The notes under the pieces were generated by a model, which worked only from the letters and a program-made list of their open reading frames with translations, did not search any database and was not told the DNA's origin. Below are positions 41,241-53,634 of a DNA stretch of 64,000 bases, one piece after another. The position numbers and the translations under genes are program-made. The stretch covers positions 11,487,604 to 11,551,603 of the forward strand of contig NW_020654972.1 of the NCBI RefSeq assembly GCF_003589595.1, read 5' to 3'. Source of the DNA: Hyposmocoma kahamanoa (lineage: Eukaryota > Arthropoda > Insecta > Lepidoptera > Cosmopterigidae). How positions within the stretch are numbered: position 1 is the first letter of the stretch; each line of letters starts with the position of its first letter.

Positions 41241-41644
41241 AGACGGAAGTGTGGCCGCAATACCGTGTACCTTCTGTTACAGTAAAAACTAAAAGAAATT
41301 CAATAGAAAAGAGAAAGGAAAAATATTGATTTTTTTATCACGTGTTTAGTTTGGTACAACAGTCCCATATTTTCTACTAACTTTTGGTTATACGGTCCTT
41401 CTTAACCAACCTTTTGGTTATACGAGAAGGACACCATTACCGGTGCAATCAAGCAAACCTGCCCTTATCAGTCAGGTCTTGACCGCAGATCAGCCCATTA
41501 AACACACACTTCATCCGAATCTTGGGTGAGCGCCTCTGGGTGCACACACAGCACCCTCCCTATTGTCCAGATATGTACCGGAATTCGTAAGCAACTGGAG
41601 GGACCGGAGGACGACGAAAGCCTTTAGCATTTAGCCCTCAACTA

Positions 41645-41715
41645 CGTATTTTCGCAGCCAATCAGTAATGTGAGCATTACGATGTGTACGTTCCGATGTT
41701 CGAAGGTTAGGTAGC
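41645..41715 (+). repeat. SINE-like repeat A, central fragment
   Basis: GCCAATCAGTAATGTGAGCA and a GTTCCGATGTTCGAAGG-like block are present without either end. Confidence 0.5.
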
Positions 41716-41719
41716 AAGT

Positions 41720-42635
41720 CTGGTGCAGGTGTTTCGAATCCAGTCCAATATAAGGTATCAATGTTTTCACTTTGGTAGGTATCTATATACATCGGATATA
41801 AGGAATACTTCTTTGTGTTTATTCTGTAATAAACACAATTAATTCCTTATAGACTTAATATATGTTTTCAAAAATTCTTAAAATATTAGACTTGAAATAA
41901 GAATCACCGCTAAGTGTCGATCGATCTGATAATGAAGCACAAGTGTTGTTTGTTAAGATGAAATTTTGACCTATCAACTCTTGAGCGCCAATGGACGATA
42001 GTTACAATTTTGAAGGAAAATTTATATAGTTCGACTACGAATTCTGTGTTCCATGTTGTGAAGTAAATAATTCATTTTTGTCAAAATTTTAATTTACATC
42101 CCCTAGTATCGTTACGTTATGAAAAGAAATAGTGGAAGAAACACTCTGAAAACTAAATTATTTGAACCATCCATAAAAAACAAGCAACTAAAATTATTGT
42201 GCATAACTCTGGCATACCCATATACATTATCTACAGTACACGTGCATTCTATGCCTATATTTAAATTTTACACTACGTCTCATATAAAGTCATATACTCA
42301 TTTAATTCTAATAGCGAATAATACTGTAATACACACACGTAAGCATGCAATGGACAGAAAATCAGTTGCAAAATGAAATATGCCCTGACAATTTCAATGT
42401 CAATCCCTTTGTAAGCTATAATATATGTATATGTATTAGCATAGCATAACTTACATATTTATATATTACATATTTATATATGTAAACTGTAGGCTGGTTA
42501 AACTATAGGCCCAATGTTCAATTATCGTTATTTATTTATCTAATAGGAAATCTAACAGCTTAAAGTTTTAAGCGTTGAATAATAATAATAACAACGGAGA
42601 GCCAATTGCAGATCTTCTCAAACAAAAATATAATA
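41720..42635. other. Intergenic DNA, nothing recognised
   Basis: The 85-codon plus frame at 42119-42376 has no family features and AT-driven composition. Confidence 0.4.
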
Positions 42636-42639
42636 AGGA

Positions 42640-42785
42640 TTAAACTTGTGTTAGCTTAACGGTTTGCACTGTGGGCGCCTGATGAGTAGGTCCCCGGTTC
42701 AATTCCCGGTAGGACCACTTTGGGAAATGAATTAATATTTTTTCTTTTTTTTCTTTTTTTTGGATATGATCATACGTCCGTGACC
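42640..42785 (+). repeat. tRNA-headed SINE
   Basis: TTAGCTTAACGGTTTGC fits an A-box and GGTTCAATTCCCGG a B-box, followed by TAGGACCACTTTGGGAAAT and T-rich sequence. A tRNA cloverleaf cannot be completed. Confidence 0.65.
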
Positions 42786-42789
42786 GTAG

Positions 42790-44490
42790 TATACTTTAGT
42801 AAATACTAAATGTAATAAAATTTAACACACCAACTTGAATTTCCTTTCTTTTACCGTTTTTGCTCCACTGAACGGCGGCGGCGTTAGAATTATGCAAAAT
42901 GTATTGTAAAGGCCTTGACTAAAACTTGGGCTATGGCTGTGCATGCGATGTAAAAATGCTGTAAAAGCAACACTAATTCAAATTATTGGAACCTTATTGA
43001 AATTAATAATAAAATGAAGCACCAAAGAAGTCTAGTTCTTGAGCTCATAAAGTAAAAATCCATCAATCCTCAATGTGCCATTACTTCTAGCAAACGTCAC
43101 GAATTGTAAGACATGTTCACCAAGACTTAGCTGTATGGTTTTAAACCTTTGCCTTTTCCTTTATGGAAATGATGCAAAAAACAACAACTTCGCAAATTGA
43201 AATTATTTAATTCAACCCTTTTGAATTGCATTAAATAATTTTAATTTAACCAAACCAAGTCTAATATATAAATACAAAAATGCAGAGGAATCTGCAAAGT
43301 ATTATAGAAATGAAATAGTCCATTGAATTTAGAAAGATCTTCAGAAATAACAAATCAGGGAAGGTTTCCAAAGCTTCTAATACGACGTTATAGAAAAAAA
43401 GACCAACAAAAAAATTGCACAGTGACCGAAGCAAATAAGCTAATCTTAATGAGTCCAGTTATAGAATATAAGAAAAATAAAACAAGAAGCAAAGCACTCG
43501 CGAACGAACACAATTAAAAAAGACAGAGTACGCCTGCTATGGATTCCACTTCAGTGGGTAGAAAACGAAAGACAATCACGAAAAACAAATGAGTAGAAAG
43601 TAATCATTGGTTAAAACTGTGCAAAAGGAAGAACAATTTAACACCACCGTGCAATTAAACATACACATACAATACGAAAACAAAGAAAACACTACTGAAG
43701 GTCATGAATAGTATAAATTAAAGTTTTACGAGAATGTTGCCAACAGTCTCGCAAACATAAGCAACACAAGTCTGAGTATGTACACAACCTTCGCCAATAG
43801 CCGTAGGTACCTACTGCCCCATAAAAATAAAAAACCGACCAAGTGAAGAACTTGTACATTACTTACAATTCTAATAATAATCACACATCAAAGAATATGC
43901 AAATATTTTGAACCTTATACGTTAGGAACGTCTACGGTTACCATATTTTCATAAGAAATTTATTACTATATTATATTATTGTTATGTTTATTATAAAATA
44001 AGCATAACAATTTCAGTTACTGTTTATTTCGATTTATTTTTGACCGCACTCAAATTGACCCCACTCACTTTAGTTTAGTTTAGATGATGAAGTCGGGATG
44101 GAGCATGCACACCTAAATAAACAACTATAATGTTTCTAATATTCTTAGGATAATTGCGAGCGGACAATTTGAACCATGCCAAATTTCAAATAGACAGGGA
44201 TTTAATTTTCATAAAATATAAACCATGATACAAACCCCAAAATCCCACCATGAGGGTTTATTTCTTGTTACTAGTTATCATAACTTGTAAAGCAATCAAA
44301 AACTGAACAAGCAGTCATTAATTTTATGCAGTATTTTAACCATTTCACAAAATTTGTTCAAAAATATTTGAAGCTTCTTTGTATGTGCATTAACATACAA
44401 AAAACTTCAAGCACAACCTATGTTCTATTTAGATCAATCATGAGTAATACGCATGTCAGTCTACTTTATTGATAGTTCTTATTGTGATCA
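42790..44490. other. Intergenic DNA, nothing recognised
   Basis: AT-rich; no exon or window-repeated family seen. Confidence 0.4.
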
Positions 44491-44495
44491 TTCAG

Positions 44496-47400
44496 GAACT
44501 GGCAGTGGCAAACCGACGACTCCTCCTCTCAAGAACGGAAACGACCTTCGGGAGTCAGGTTATTTAATAGCTGTCGGCTCCAGAACTGCCAGGTGCCTTA
44601 TTTATAATTTTTTCATACATTCTCAAGTCTTTATGTCTCTCTCTCTATTGGATTATTGTTTACTTGCGCATTAGAAAACTTACTTTGGCTTTCAAAAGAG
44701 CTACTTGTTGTCGATACAATAATATTAGTTTTTACAAGAATCCGCAGCACATCGTTAAAATAAAGTCAGCTTTAACATAGGCAGCTATTTGAAATAAAAT
44801 TAATTTGTTTCCAGATTTAGAAGAAAACACAAAAACAAAATGCTAACGGTGATATTATTCGTGTTATTTTTAATCCTGTTAAGCTTCGCTATTGCGATGA
44901 CGGTTCTATGTAAGTTATGAAAACTACAACTATTTTTATTTTAAAGCAAGATTTATTGTTTTTATGACTTGTGATATTTGTCTTCATCACTTACCCGCCG
45001 ACTTTCACGAAAATTGGTATTGATAACTCCCTCCATTTTTAAACTGCTTATTCTACTTTGAGGGTCGATGTTTTTCCAACCTAAAATATACTTAAATTGT
45101 TTTCTAGATGTGAAGCAGAAACGGCATAAGCCCATGAAACTTTGCGAATCGCGAGAATGCTTGCGCTCCGCAGCCAACCTTGCATTATCCATGGACCCTA
45201 CTGCTGACCCCTGCGATGACTTCTACCAAGTAATCTACCTAATATAGTCTATTAAATTTTCGGTGTCGAGTTTTTTGGATTTCGCATCGAAATGAAACTA
45301 TTTTCTTAGGATCTAAATCTTTCAAAAAAAGAAAAACATCTTTAAAAAAAGAAATTAAACTATTTTCTTCGGATCTAAATCGCGTATATTTGTTTTATCA
45401 AACAAACCAATGTTTCAGGACCTTTAAGAGTCCCGTGTTTACAGCTGACTTATACTTAATTTAGCTAGTCACTTTTGTCATCGGTTAAAACACTCCTCAA
45501 ACAAAAAGATTTTACTAACTGACTAACTGACTTTAGGCGATTCTACAACAAGTATAGGGAATCCATTATAAACAAGCTGAAAACAGCTTAATCATCATCT
45601 CTGTTTATCCAGTACGTGTGCGGCAACTGGGCCGAAGACCATCCGCGCCCCGACGCTTACCGCTCCTACGATTGGTTCAGAGACAAGCAAACCAAGGTGT
45701 ACACGATGGTGCGCGATTTCCTCGCGAAGAACATCACCAGCCACCACAAGCCTGTGCAGCAAGCCAAGATCATGTACGACTCTTGTATGGATACTGGTTA
45801 GTAATTTCTGTATTCGAACTAAGAGTAATGTTACACCATTGATAGTTGGTGCATTGAGCGAATGACTTGTCACCGTCGCATTATGAGCCCTTTCTGGCGT
45901 GTGTCTAAAGGGTCGTATTTATCATTCCAACTCGCATCGGGCGAGCGTTTTGGACTATAGCCTAAACAATATCTTTGAAAAAGGCGCGTGGCCAACGTAA
46001 AAGGTTTGACACAGTGCGAGAATTCTGTATTGTGGTACCAGACCAAAATTTGAGTGAGCGCTATCTTGATACACCTCTACTGAAAAACGCACCTCTCCTT
46101 TAAGTTTTACCGTCAATAGAATCCAACACCTCCTGAACGATACAGACCAATAAGTGATTTTAAACCACTCATCGTATTTTTTTTTTTCATTTTTATGAAT
46201 ATATTTCAGATACAATAGACAAACGTGGTTTAAAACCAGTCCTTCAAATTCTCGACTCCCTAGGGTTGCCTCTATACCCGACCTTCATCAACGCCACCGA
46301 AGATTTTGACTACTCGTCATACAGTTTTGACTGGGTGGACACAGTGATCAAGATCAAGACCAAAATGGGCATGGATGTCTTGATTGGGTTCGATATATTT
46401 ACGGACCCTAAGAACTCTTCAGTATACAAATTGGTCATGGGGTCTCCGGAGACCACCAATCCTTTTCCCAGGTATCTATAACATAAGATATATTATTATA
46501 TGAGTTTATTAGTAAAATGTTATGTTCGGAAACTTAAAAAAGTAATAATGCTGTATATGTTTATTTATCCTAAACGTGAGTAAGGTGGGCGATAGTTTGG
46601 CAAATCGTAACTTTGGAAAGAATTGAAAAAATCCCACCTTTCTTACACTACCATTATTACGGAAACGAAAATACAGACTAAATACACAAATGAATATACG
46701 TTGATGGCACGTATTATTGGCAACACAAGGAGTTAAATGAACTACTAAATTGATGTAATGAGTTAAAATTTCGTTAATTGTGAAAGACTTTCTAAAAACA
46801 GACATGTCGTCATGAAACAATTTTTTTAGATGATTTAGGCCACTAACTATGTGTCATTAAAGCAACCTTCATTGTATTTCGGGGTATCAATTAATGCTGA
46901 TAGCGATAAGTGATAGCTTTCTAGCCAGTTTCGGCTACAGCGATAGCAATTGTTTTCCACCAGAGCTATAGTTGCTCGAGTATTTATGTGGTCTGTGGTT
47001 GCTCGCCCTATCGTATATTCTTAGTAGCCAATCTTACTGATAAACGGTCGCCTACAGCGCCGATATGTAAAGACGCTGTTGACAAAGTAGTAAAAGGAGG
47101 CTGTGAGAGCCCAATAGTAAAATAAATAGTAATCCGGTATTGAGATGTCTTTTTTCTGTTTAATGCTTTGAAGAATAGAACATGGTTTAGTTAAGTATGA
47201 AACATGAATATAGTTACCATATATATATATATATATATATATGGCAGGGGCTTGGAGCCTTCGATAATTGCGCCTTATTGTAAAAGTAAATAGCACCCTT
47301 TTATTTCCAGTATACGTCACGATAAGAAACGACACAATTATCAAAAAAATATCAATCAAAGTCCACGTATACCAAAGCACTACCAAGATGAAACAATACC

Positions 47401-50400
47401 ATTTAACAATGATGATTTGTTCGAGTCCAAAGCAAAGAGTGAAGACAAAGCGGCACAAGCGTATAAACTATTGTATGCTGAAGTGATAAAACTGTTTGTT
47501 ATTGATTCTGGGGCGGCAAAAGATACCAGTTTGACTGAGATTGAACTGGATCAACATATATTTCTCGCAGCCAATGAATATTTTGACTTTAATAATGACC
47601 TTTATGACGTGAGTAGCTTTTATTATTGATAAACATAGTTTAAACCCATGTACTAAATCTATGTTGATATCTCCAAAGTTTTACAGTTCTCTAATTCACG
47701 AGATTTTTAGATACGATTTGGGAATTACTCGATTTGGCATTTTTGATCGTATAGATTTATTCTTAATTTTCTTTATTGATCAGTAGTAAATATAGTAGAA
47801 AGGAACGTGTATTTTTTCAGATCTATGCGCGTTTATTTGTTTTTTTAAACAAACCAATGTTTCGGGCTCTTTACAGGCTTGGAAAAATTAAACATACGCG
47901 ATTTATATCAAAAGAAAAAATTGTTTCATCAAACTTAAGATGTCGATAGTAGACAAAGTTTTATTCTAGCAGTTTCGTGGACGATACTCTTGGCCAAACG
48001 CATCAAACAGAGCATAACATTTTTGTAATAATATACATATATTAACAGACCTCTACAAATTGTATATCCATCGTGTGTCAAACAAATTCGTGTCAACCGC
48101 ACTATGTCACAATAACTAGATGGCTAAGTAATAAAACCCATTAGTGTCTATCTGATGTCCTAATTCCCGCAATCGATCACCACGGCCAGTCAAAGTTATG
48201 AATTTTTTATACATACTTAACATGTGTGCTGGTTTAGCTGAAATTGCGCCACTGCTTTTGTTCTTTTAGTCGGAAAAGTATGTTTACTTCTAAGCAATTT
48301 AATCCACTTCCTAAAATGTAACAACATGTATCACCTCTTTGTTATGAGTGTTTGTCTTCGTCTTCAAATGCCTTTTTTAAATCATTAATACTCGTGTATA
48401 ATAAGCAATTATTAGACAACAAGCTCGGTGCTCGGGTTCAGATTACGAGGAGTGCTTCTGCTCTTCGGTGGCACAGCGATTAGTATTATGGGCGCTTGAT
48501 GAGGAGGTTCCGGGTTCGATTCTCAATTTGGGCGAATTTATGAAACAAACATTTTTAAATTGGTTCCAGTTTGGGTTTTTGGGAATTGCCACAGAGTTAT
48601 CGTTATTCTGGTACTCATAATACAGGAAATTCCCAAGCTTGAGACCAGAAAATTGGTGTGATTGACTGGCATTATTATTATACGTATATGTATATTTTTC
48701 CGAAAATATTTCTGATCTTTTTGGCATAGCTTCCAAGAAAAAAGGAATATAACAGAGACGGTCGAGATACAATAACGCTATAAGTATCTTATTTCGGGTA
48801 CATCGCAAAATGTGTTTTGCATTTTAACAATTGTGAGATCTTGTACTCGTAATAGAGCCTCCACATGCTACCTACGAACGGTGGCGAGTGAACGCTATGG
48901 CCTTGAAATTTTGCTTTAAAAAATTAAAATACGTCTTTAATGGTGGCCATATTTAAAAAAATGCAAATATATAATTTGACCGCAAATTATTATCAGGCAA
49001 TCCTAGAAATCTTTACGTGCCAATTTGCATCCCAAGCAAAGTTAGTTTTTTCAACAGACAATAATATCGAAAAAAATGTGAGAAACGAACAGAAAAGAAC
49101 AGAAACCGATTGTTTCCACCAACCTCTGTCAGTTTTCTAAGCTATGATAATATCATTCCAGCATGATACACTTTAAGTTGTAATTTCTGAACTAGTTAGT
49201 TACCATTTATTACTGAACATTATTTATAGTTCTTAATATCTTGGAAACATACGTGTACATATGTGATTCATGATTGAACCCCAATCAGGTCACCTAGGAC
49301 AGTTAGGCTCTCATTAAGTCAATGACAAATGAGTGTGGATTTATGGTAATGTAACTGTGGTGTAAATTGTACCAGATTATAGGTTTGATATTTTAAGTCG
49401 TTTAATGTATCTGTAAATGCTGTTATTGGTTCAAACTAACGTAGGCTTTTTAAATAATGAATAAGTGATAACGTGATGCGCCTTCAGACACACTAATTTG
49501 TAAAGCTATATAATATTGTAAACACTAACTATGATTTATTCGAAAATATTTTAGTACAGGGTTAAATTTACTTACATACGAAAGGGTTATTAATTTAATG
49601 CTGAGCTAACTGCTACAGTTAAAAGTACCTATGATTAAAATAGGTAACTGTTGAAATTATTTATTTTCTATCGATGGACTGGCTTTGAGTATAAGAACAT
49701 AGATTACAAAATTGTTAATAAATTAAACACTAAGCAGTTAATGAACTTAAGCTCATCGCTACTTTTGGTAGCTTTTTTTTTGTATAAAACGTTAGAGCAA
49801 ATCAATTGGCAATATGGCCGAGAGTTAATTTAATTTATCTTTACATTATACGCAGTTGGAGTCAGATAACGAAACGGATACAAATAAAGAAGAACTCTAT
49901 CTAAATATACCGGAGTATACAGTCGATGAACTCCAAGCACACACTGATGAAATTGTCGAATCTAATAATAATACCGCCAGTCCCATATGGAAGAGGTATT
50001 TAGAAGGAGTGTTCAACATTAGCAAAATTGAACTTGACTTTGAAAATGATAAGATTCTTGTATCAGCAAGCGATCTAAGGTACATGTCTTTGATGGCATC
50101 GTACGTGGCGAGAAGTCCGCCTGTTGTAATTGAACTTTATATTTGGATAAAGGTAAATACTATAATGAATTTTGTTCCGTTGTAATTTGTTCATAAGTCC
50201 TAATTTGTTTTACGTTGAGGTATTAAGACGCAACAGTAACGGTAATCCAATATCTACCGATTAATTTTGTTTACTTTTTCACATTGGTCAGGATTTTCCA
50301 CTTATATACATAACACCTGAATATAATTAAGACAAAATTGTCGTTCGAGCTTTTCGATTTTATATACTCTTGCCATATGGAAGATTTTTGAATTTACTCT

Positions 50401-52257
50401 GATTGTCTTTAAACCACAGGTCGTAGAAGTGATGGCATCCCATACAACAATAGAGTTACGTACATTGTTCCACCGGTCGCACGACGAGATTCGCCACCGT
50501 GGGTATACATCTACCCCGCCTCGCAGTCTTCAGTGCGCCAGCGCAGTCAACGACATGCTCGGCCTCGCTGTTGCATACGCTATTGCTGATCCACATTTCT
50601 ACAACGTCACTAAGCCCAAGGTTCATACGTCAAAAGAAACCAATGATGATGACGAGATGCTTACCCACCCCTTTTTGCATTCTTATTATTTCTATCAGGT
50701 TACCGTTCTAAACTTGACTATTGTTAAACATTTCCTTTCAGATACAAGACATGCTATGGGAAATGAAAAAGGCTCTTGCGCAACTTGTCAGCAAAGCGAG
50801 ATGGATGGATGACGATACCAAAATTGCCACCTATCAGAAAATTGTCAACATGAAGACACTCATTGGCTTCCCCGACTGGCTCCTCGAAGAGGGAAGACTA
50901 GAATCTTATTACGAAGGAGTCGAAATAGACCCGGAAAAACACTTGGAGAACATGATAAATATTATACAAGTCAAAGTGAAGAAGGTGTTGAACAAATTTC
51001 GAGAAAATAATAACTTCACGTGGGCTACTGATCCTACTGAAGTTAACGCTTACCATACTTTTCAAGAAAATACAATAAGTAAGTGATTAGGGTTAGTAAT
51101 TCCGTAAGTTCTCTCAAGTTTCATATTACGTCTTACGCATGTTATTTGAATTCCTGGACGCAGCTGTACCTTTAGTGATGTTACAATATCCATTTTTCGA
51201 TTTGGGACTTGAGTAAGTACACTTCACAATCTTTAATCGATATTAAAAAGTAAGTAGTACCACAAAAAACCGTTTTAAATATCTAATATTTATTTGCAGC
51301 TCCCTTAATTACGGTTCACTAGGAACAGTTCTCGGACACGAGATCACACATGGCTTTGATAACTTTGGTAAGCAATATTGAGTTATAGGTTTTTTATTAA
51401 AGGATATTTTCGTTTTTTTTCCTGATATTCCATTTTTATACCGTAACTTTCATGGACCGTAGTCACTGAAGCAGATGATACAAGTGGAATAAGAATTTTG
51501 TCATGAAATTTGCAGGTCGTCAGTTCGATAAAAACGGCAACCTGCTCCCTTGGTGGACGAATGAAACCATCGAGTCCTTCGTAAATATGACGCAATGCTT
51601 CGTCGATCAATACTCTAAGTTCTACGTGCCTGAGTTAGATGAATACGTATGTACATTTATTTTTGTATCTTTAACGTTTACGTGCCGAAATAATTACTAC
51701 AACAGTACTGCAGTATACTAATAATAATTATAATTGTGTACGTAATTATTTTGGAGAGCGACCCCTTATTTGTGTAATGTAAAACAGGTAGACGGAAGAA
51801 AGACTCTAGGAGAAAATATAGCTGACAATGGAGGCTTGAGGGAAGCGCTGACTGCATTAAAGAGGCATTTGCACAAGTCAAGCCCAGAGCCTAAACTGCC
51901 CGGGTTCGAACACTTCTCTGCAGAACAACTGTTCTTCCTATCGTACGGCAATGTGAGTCCTTTAATTGTGAACTTCTTCAAACATCCTTAGATACCGATA
52001 TATTTAAGTTAATTTCAATCGATAGTATTGAATTCCTATATTACATCACATCGTAAAATCGTAATTGTAACTTCTACCTCTAGCTCTGGTGCGGAATATC
52101 AACAAAAGAGTCACTGCAGTCTGATCTAGGTGATGAGCATTCCCCGCAGCAGTTCCGCGCCAAAGGTGCGCTGCAGAACAGTGAAGACTTCGCCCGTGCT
52201 TGGCACTGTCCGCTCGGATCACCCATGAATCCTAAGAAGAGGTGTATTATTTTCTAA
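44496..52257 (+). CDS. Neprilysin-like M13 zinc metallopeptidase, about 14 exons
   Basis: Exons: 44496-44558 (tentative), 44815-44909, 45108-45229, 45613-45796, 46210-46471, 47311-47608, 49856-50152, 50420-50698, 50742-51078, 51164-51212, 51300-51367, 51516-51646, 51788-51952 and 52084-52257. Frames join without gaps. From the ATG at 44840 it gives 811 aa. A basic FRRKHKNK stretch precedes one hydrophobic segment, so it is a type II membrane ectoenzyme with a large Cys-rich outer domain. Diagnostic parts are [44 protein letters not shown] (zinc ligands about H646 and H650, base E647), GENIADNGG (E708, D712) and DEHSP (H773). All catalytic residues are present, so it should be active on small extracellular peptides. 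It ends RCIIF instead of the usual C-x-x-W. The true start codon lies upstream or in an unseen exon. Confidence 0.88.
45362..45452 (+). repeat. Dispersed repeat B in an M13 intron
   Basis: GGATCTAAATCGCGTATATTTG, ATCAAACAAACCAATGTTTC, AGGACCTTTAAGAGTCCCG and a GCTGACT end. Confidence 0.6.
47219..47242. repeat. AT dinucleotide microsatellite
   Basis: Twelve AT units in the intron before exon 47311-47608. Confidence 0.95.
47815..47893 (+). repeat. Dispersed repeat B in an M13 intron
   Basis: TTTTTTAAACAAACCAATGT and CGGGCTCTTTACAGG, preceded by ATCTATGCGCGTTTATTTG. Confidence 0.55.
48460..48670 (+). repeat. tRNA-headed SINE in an M13 intron, longest copy
   Basis: TCGGTGGCACAGCGATTAG head, CCGGGTTCGATTCTCAATTTG B-box, and a body with GGTACTCATAATACAGGAAA and CTTGAGACCAGAAAATTGG. 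Confidence 0.7.
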
Positions 52258-52377
52258 AAACCATTTTTTATAATTATTACCCACTAATTTTCCAGAAAAA
52301 CTTTAGCGATATCTCATAAAAATATTATATGATGGTCATTAATGAGCTGCCACCTCACATTTCCAAATAACGTGAAA

Positions 52378-52383
52378 AATAAA
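52378..52383 (+). terminator. Polyadenylation signal of the M13 gene
   Basis: AATAAA 121 bp beyond the TAA at 52255-52257. Confidence 0.6.
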
Positions 52384-52389
52384 TCAGTC

Positions 52390-53515
52390 TCTACCGAATT
52401 GGCAAAATACCTTGACAATTCCGTAACTTCTAGCTTTAATTGAAAGTGCTTGCGTTTCTGTATATGACTAATATTATCAGTAGATTAAGTGCGATTCAAG
52501 ACTCTGTCCACATACTTGTACAGGCCTTCTAAAAATTTGCTATCAAAACGACTTATTTTTGGTGTTTATTCTGGTACCGTACATGCCTATTTGTGTTAAT
52601 TTAAATAATTTTTAAATTTTTATAAAATTTTATATAAAACTCCCATTGGCATTAGCTTGTTATCAATGTAGTCAAATTAAAAAGTTCTCTTAAAGATTAT
52701 ATTACAACAATGAAGTAAATTTTTTACACACCTTTAATCTTTTATTTTGATAAACGCATGATACAGAATTAATCGCAGAGTTTAATTAGATAAAACAGAG
52801 CGTTCATGTACATACAAAGAGACAGAACAGAATATTATTGCCTTGAATACACACAATTGGCAAAACAAGATGCACTACACACTAGCATACAATGCATTAG
52901 ATAAATATAGCTACAGATATATTATTATAAACTTATCTTGGATAGACTGAAAGTTAAATCCACGGTACTAAGGAACTGACTAGAGATAAGAAACAGAGGG
53001 ACAACGATATCTATGTTTAGCGTAACTTACGATTTTGTAGAAGAAAAGAGAGAAGTCATATAACGAATAATTTTTTTTTAAATCAGTTTTTCGTTTACTT
53101 TGTCTTTGAACTTGTTAAAATTGTCAATCTGCGAAACCAGAAAAAAAAGAACGAATAGTAAAAAATCTTGTGTTGTGTGGCACATACTACAGAATATAAA
53201 TGTTCACTCTTTGGCTCAACTCACACTGTAACTACGAAGGCCAGCACGCGGGCTTCGGAAGAGGAAAGGGGAAGGCAAGATATGGTTGAATAATACCTCA
53301 GAGAACTCGCTATAGTACATTTGATAAAAGACGCTAAGCGATTCATCTCTTAGCCATTGTAGAGGTTCAAGGTAGGGTGAGACCTTTCCCCCGAATCCCC
53401 GACAATTCTTGAGACGCCACGCTGCAGACTGTCCAAGGCATCGAGTACCTATTGAGTTTTGTAATTACCCGCCTTGTATGTAAACAAGAGGCTAAATTAA
53501 ACTTTCAAACACGTC
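52390..53515. other. Convergent intergenic region
   Basis: Separates the 3' ends of the M13 gene (+) and the Pro/Val-rich gene (-). AT-rich, with no gene or repeat family recognised. Confidence 0.45.
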
Positions 53516-53522
53516 ACAATAT

Positions 53523-53528
53523 TTTATT
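53523..53528 (-). terminator. Polyadenylation signal of the second Pro/Val-rich gene
   Basis: Minus-strand AATAAA about 107 bp beyond the stop at 53635. Confidence 0.6.
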
Positions 53529-53634
53529 TGTCAAACGTGATACAAAAATTGCTCAATAATACAACTTATCTAGTATGTAACAAATGGCATCGGTAGAACG
53601 TAGAACCTCACAAACACTCGAAACGGGGTAGACA

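Noticed and set aside
42640..42720. A tRNA gene, suggested by A-box and B-box matches
   Set aside because: Stems cannot be paired into a cloverleaf, and the same head recurs with a shared non-tRNA body in other copies, so it is a SINE. The same holds for 22944, 48467 and 56600.
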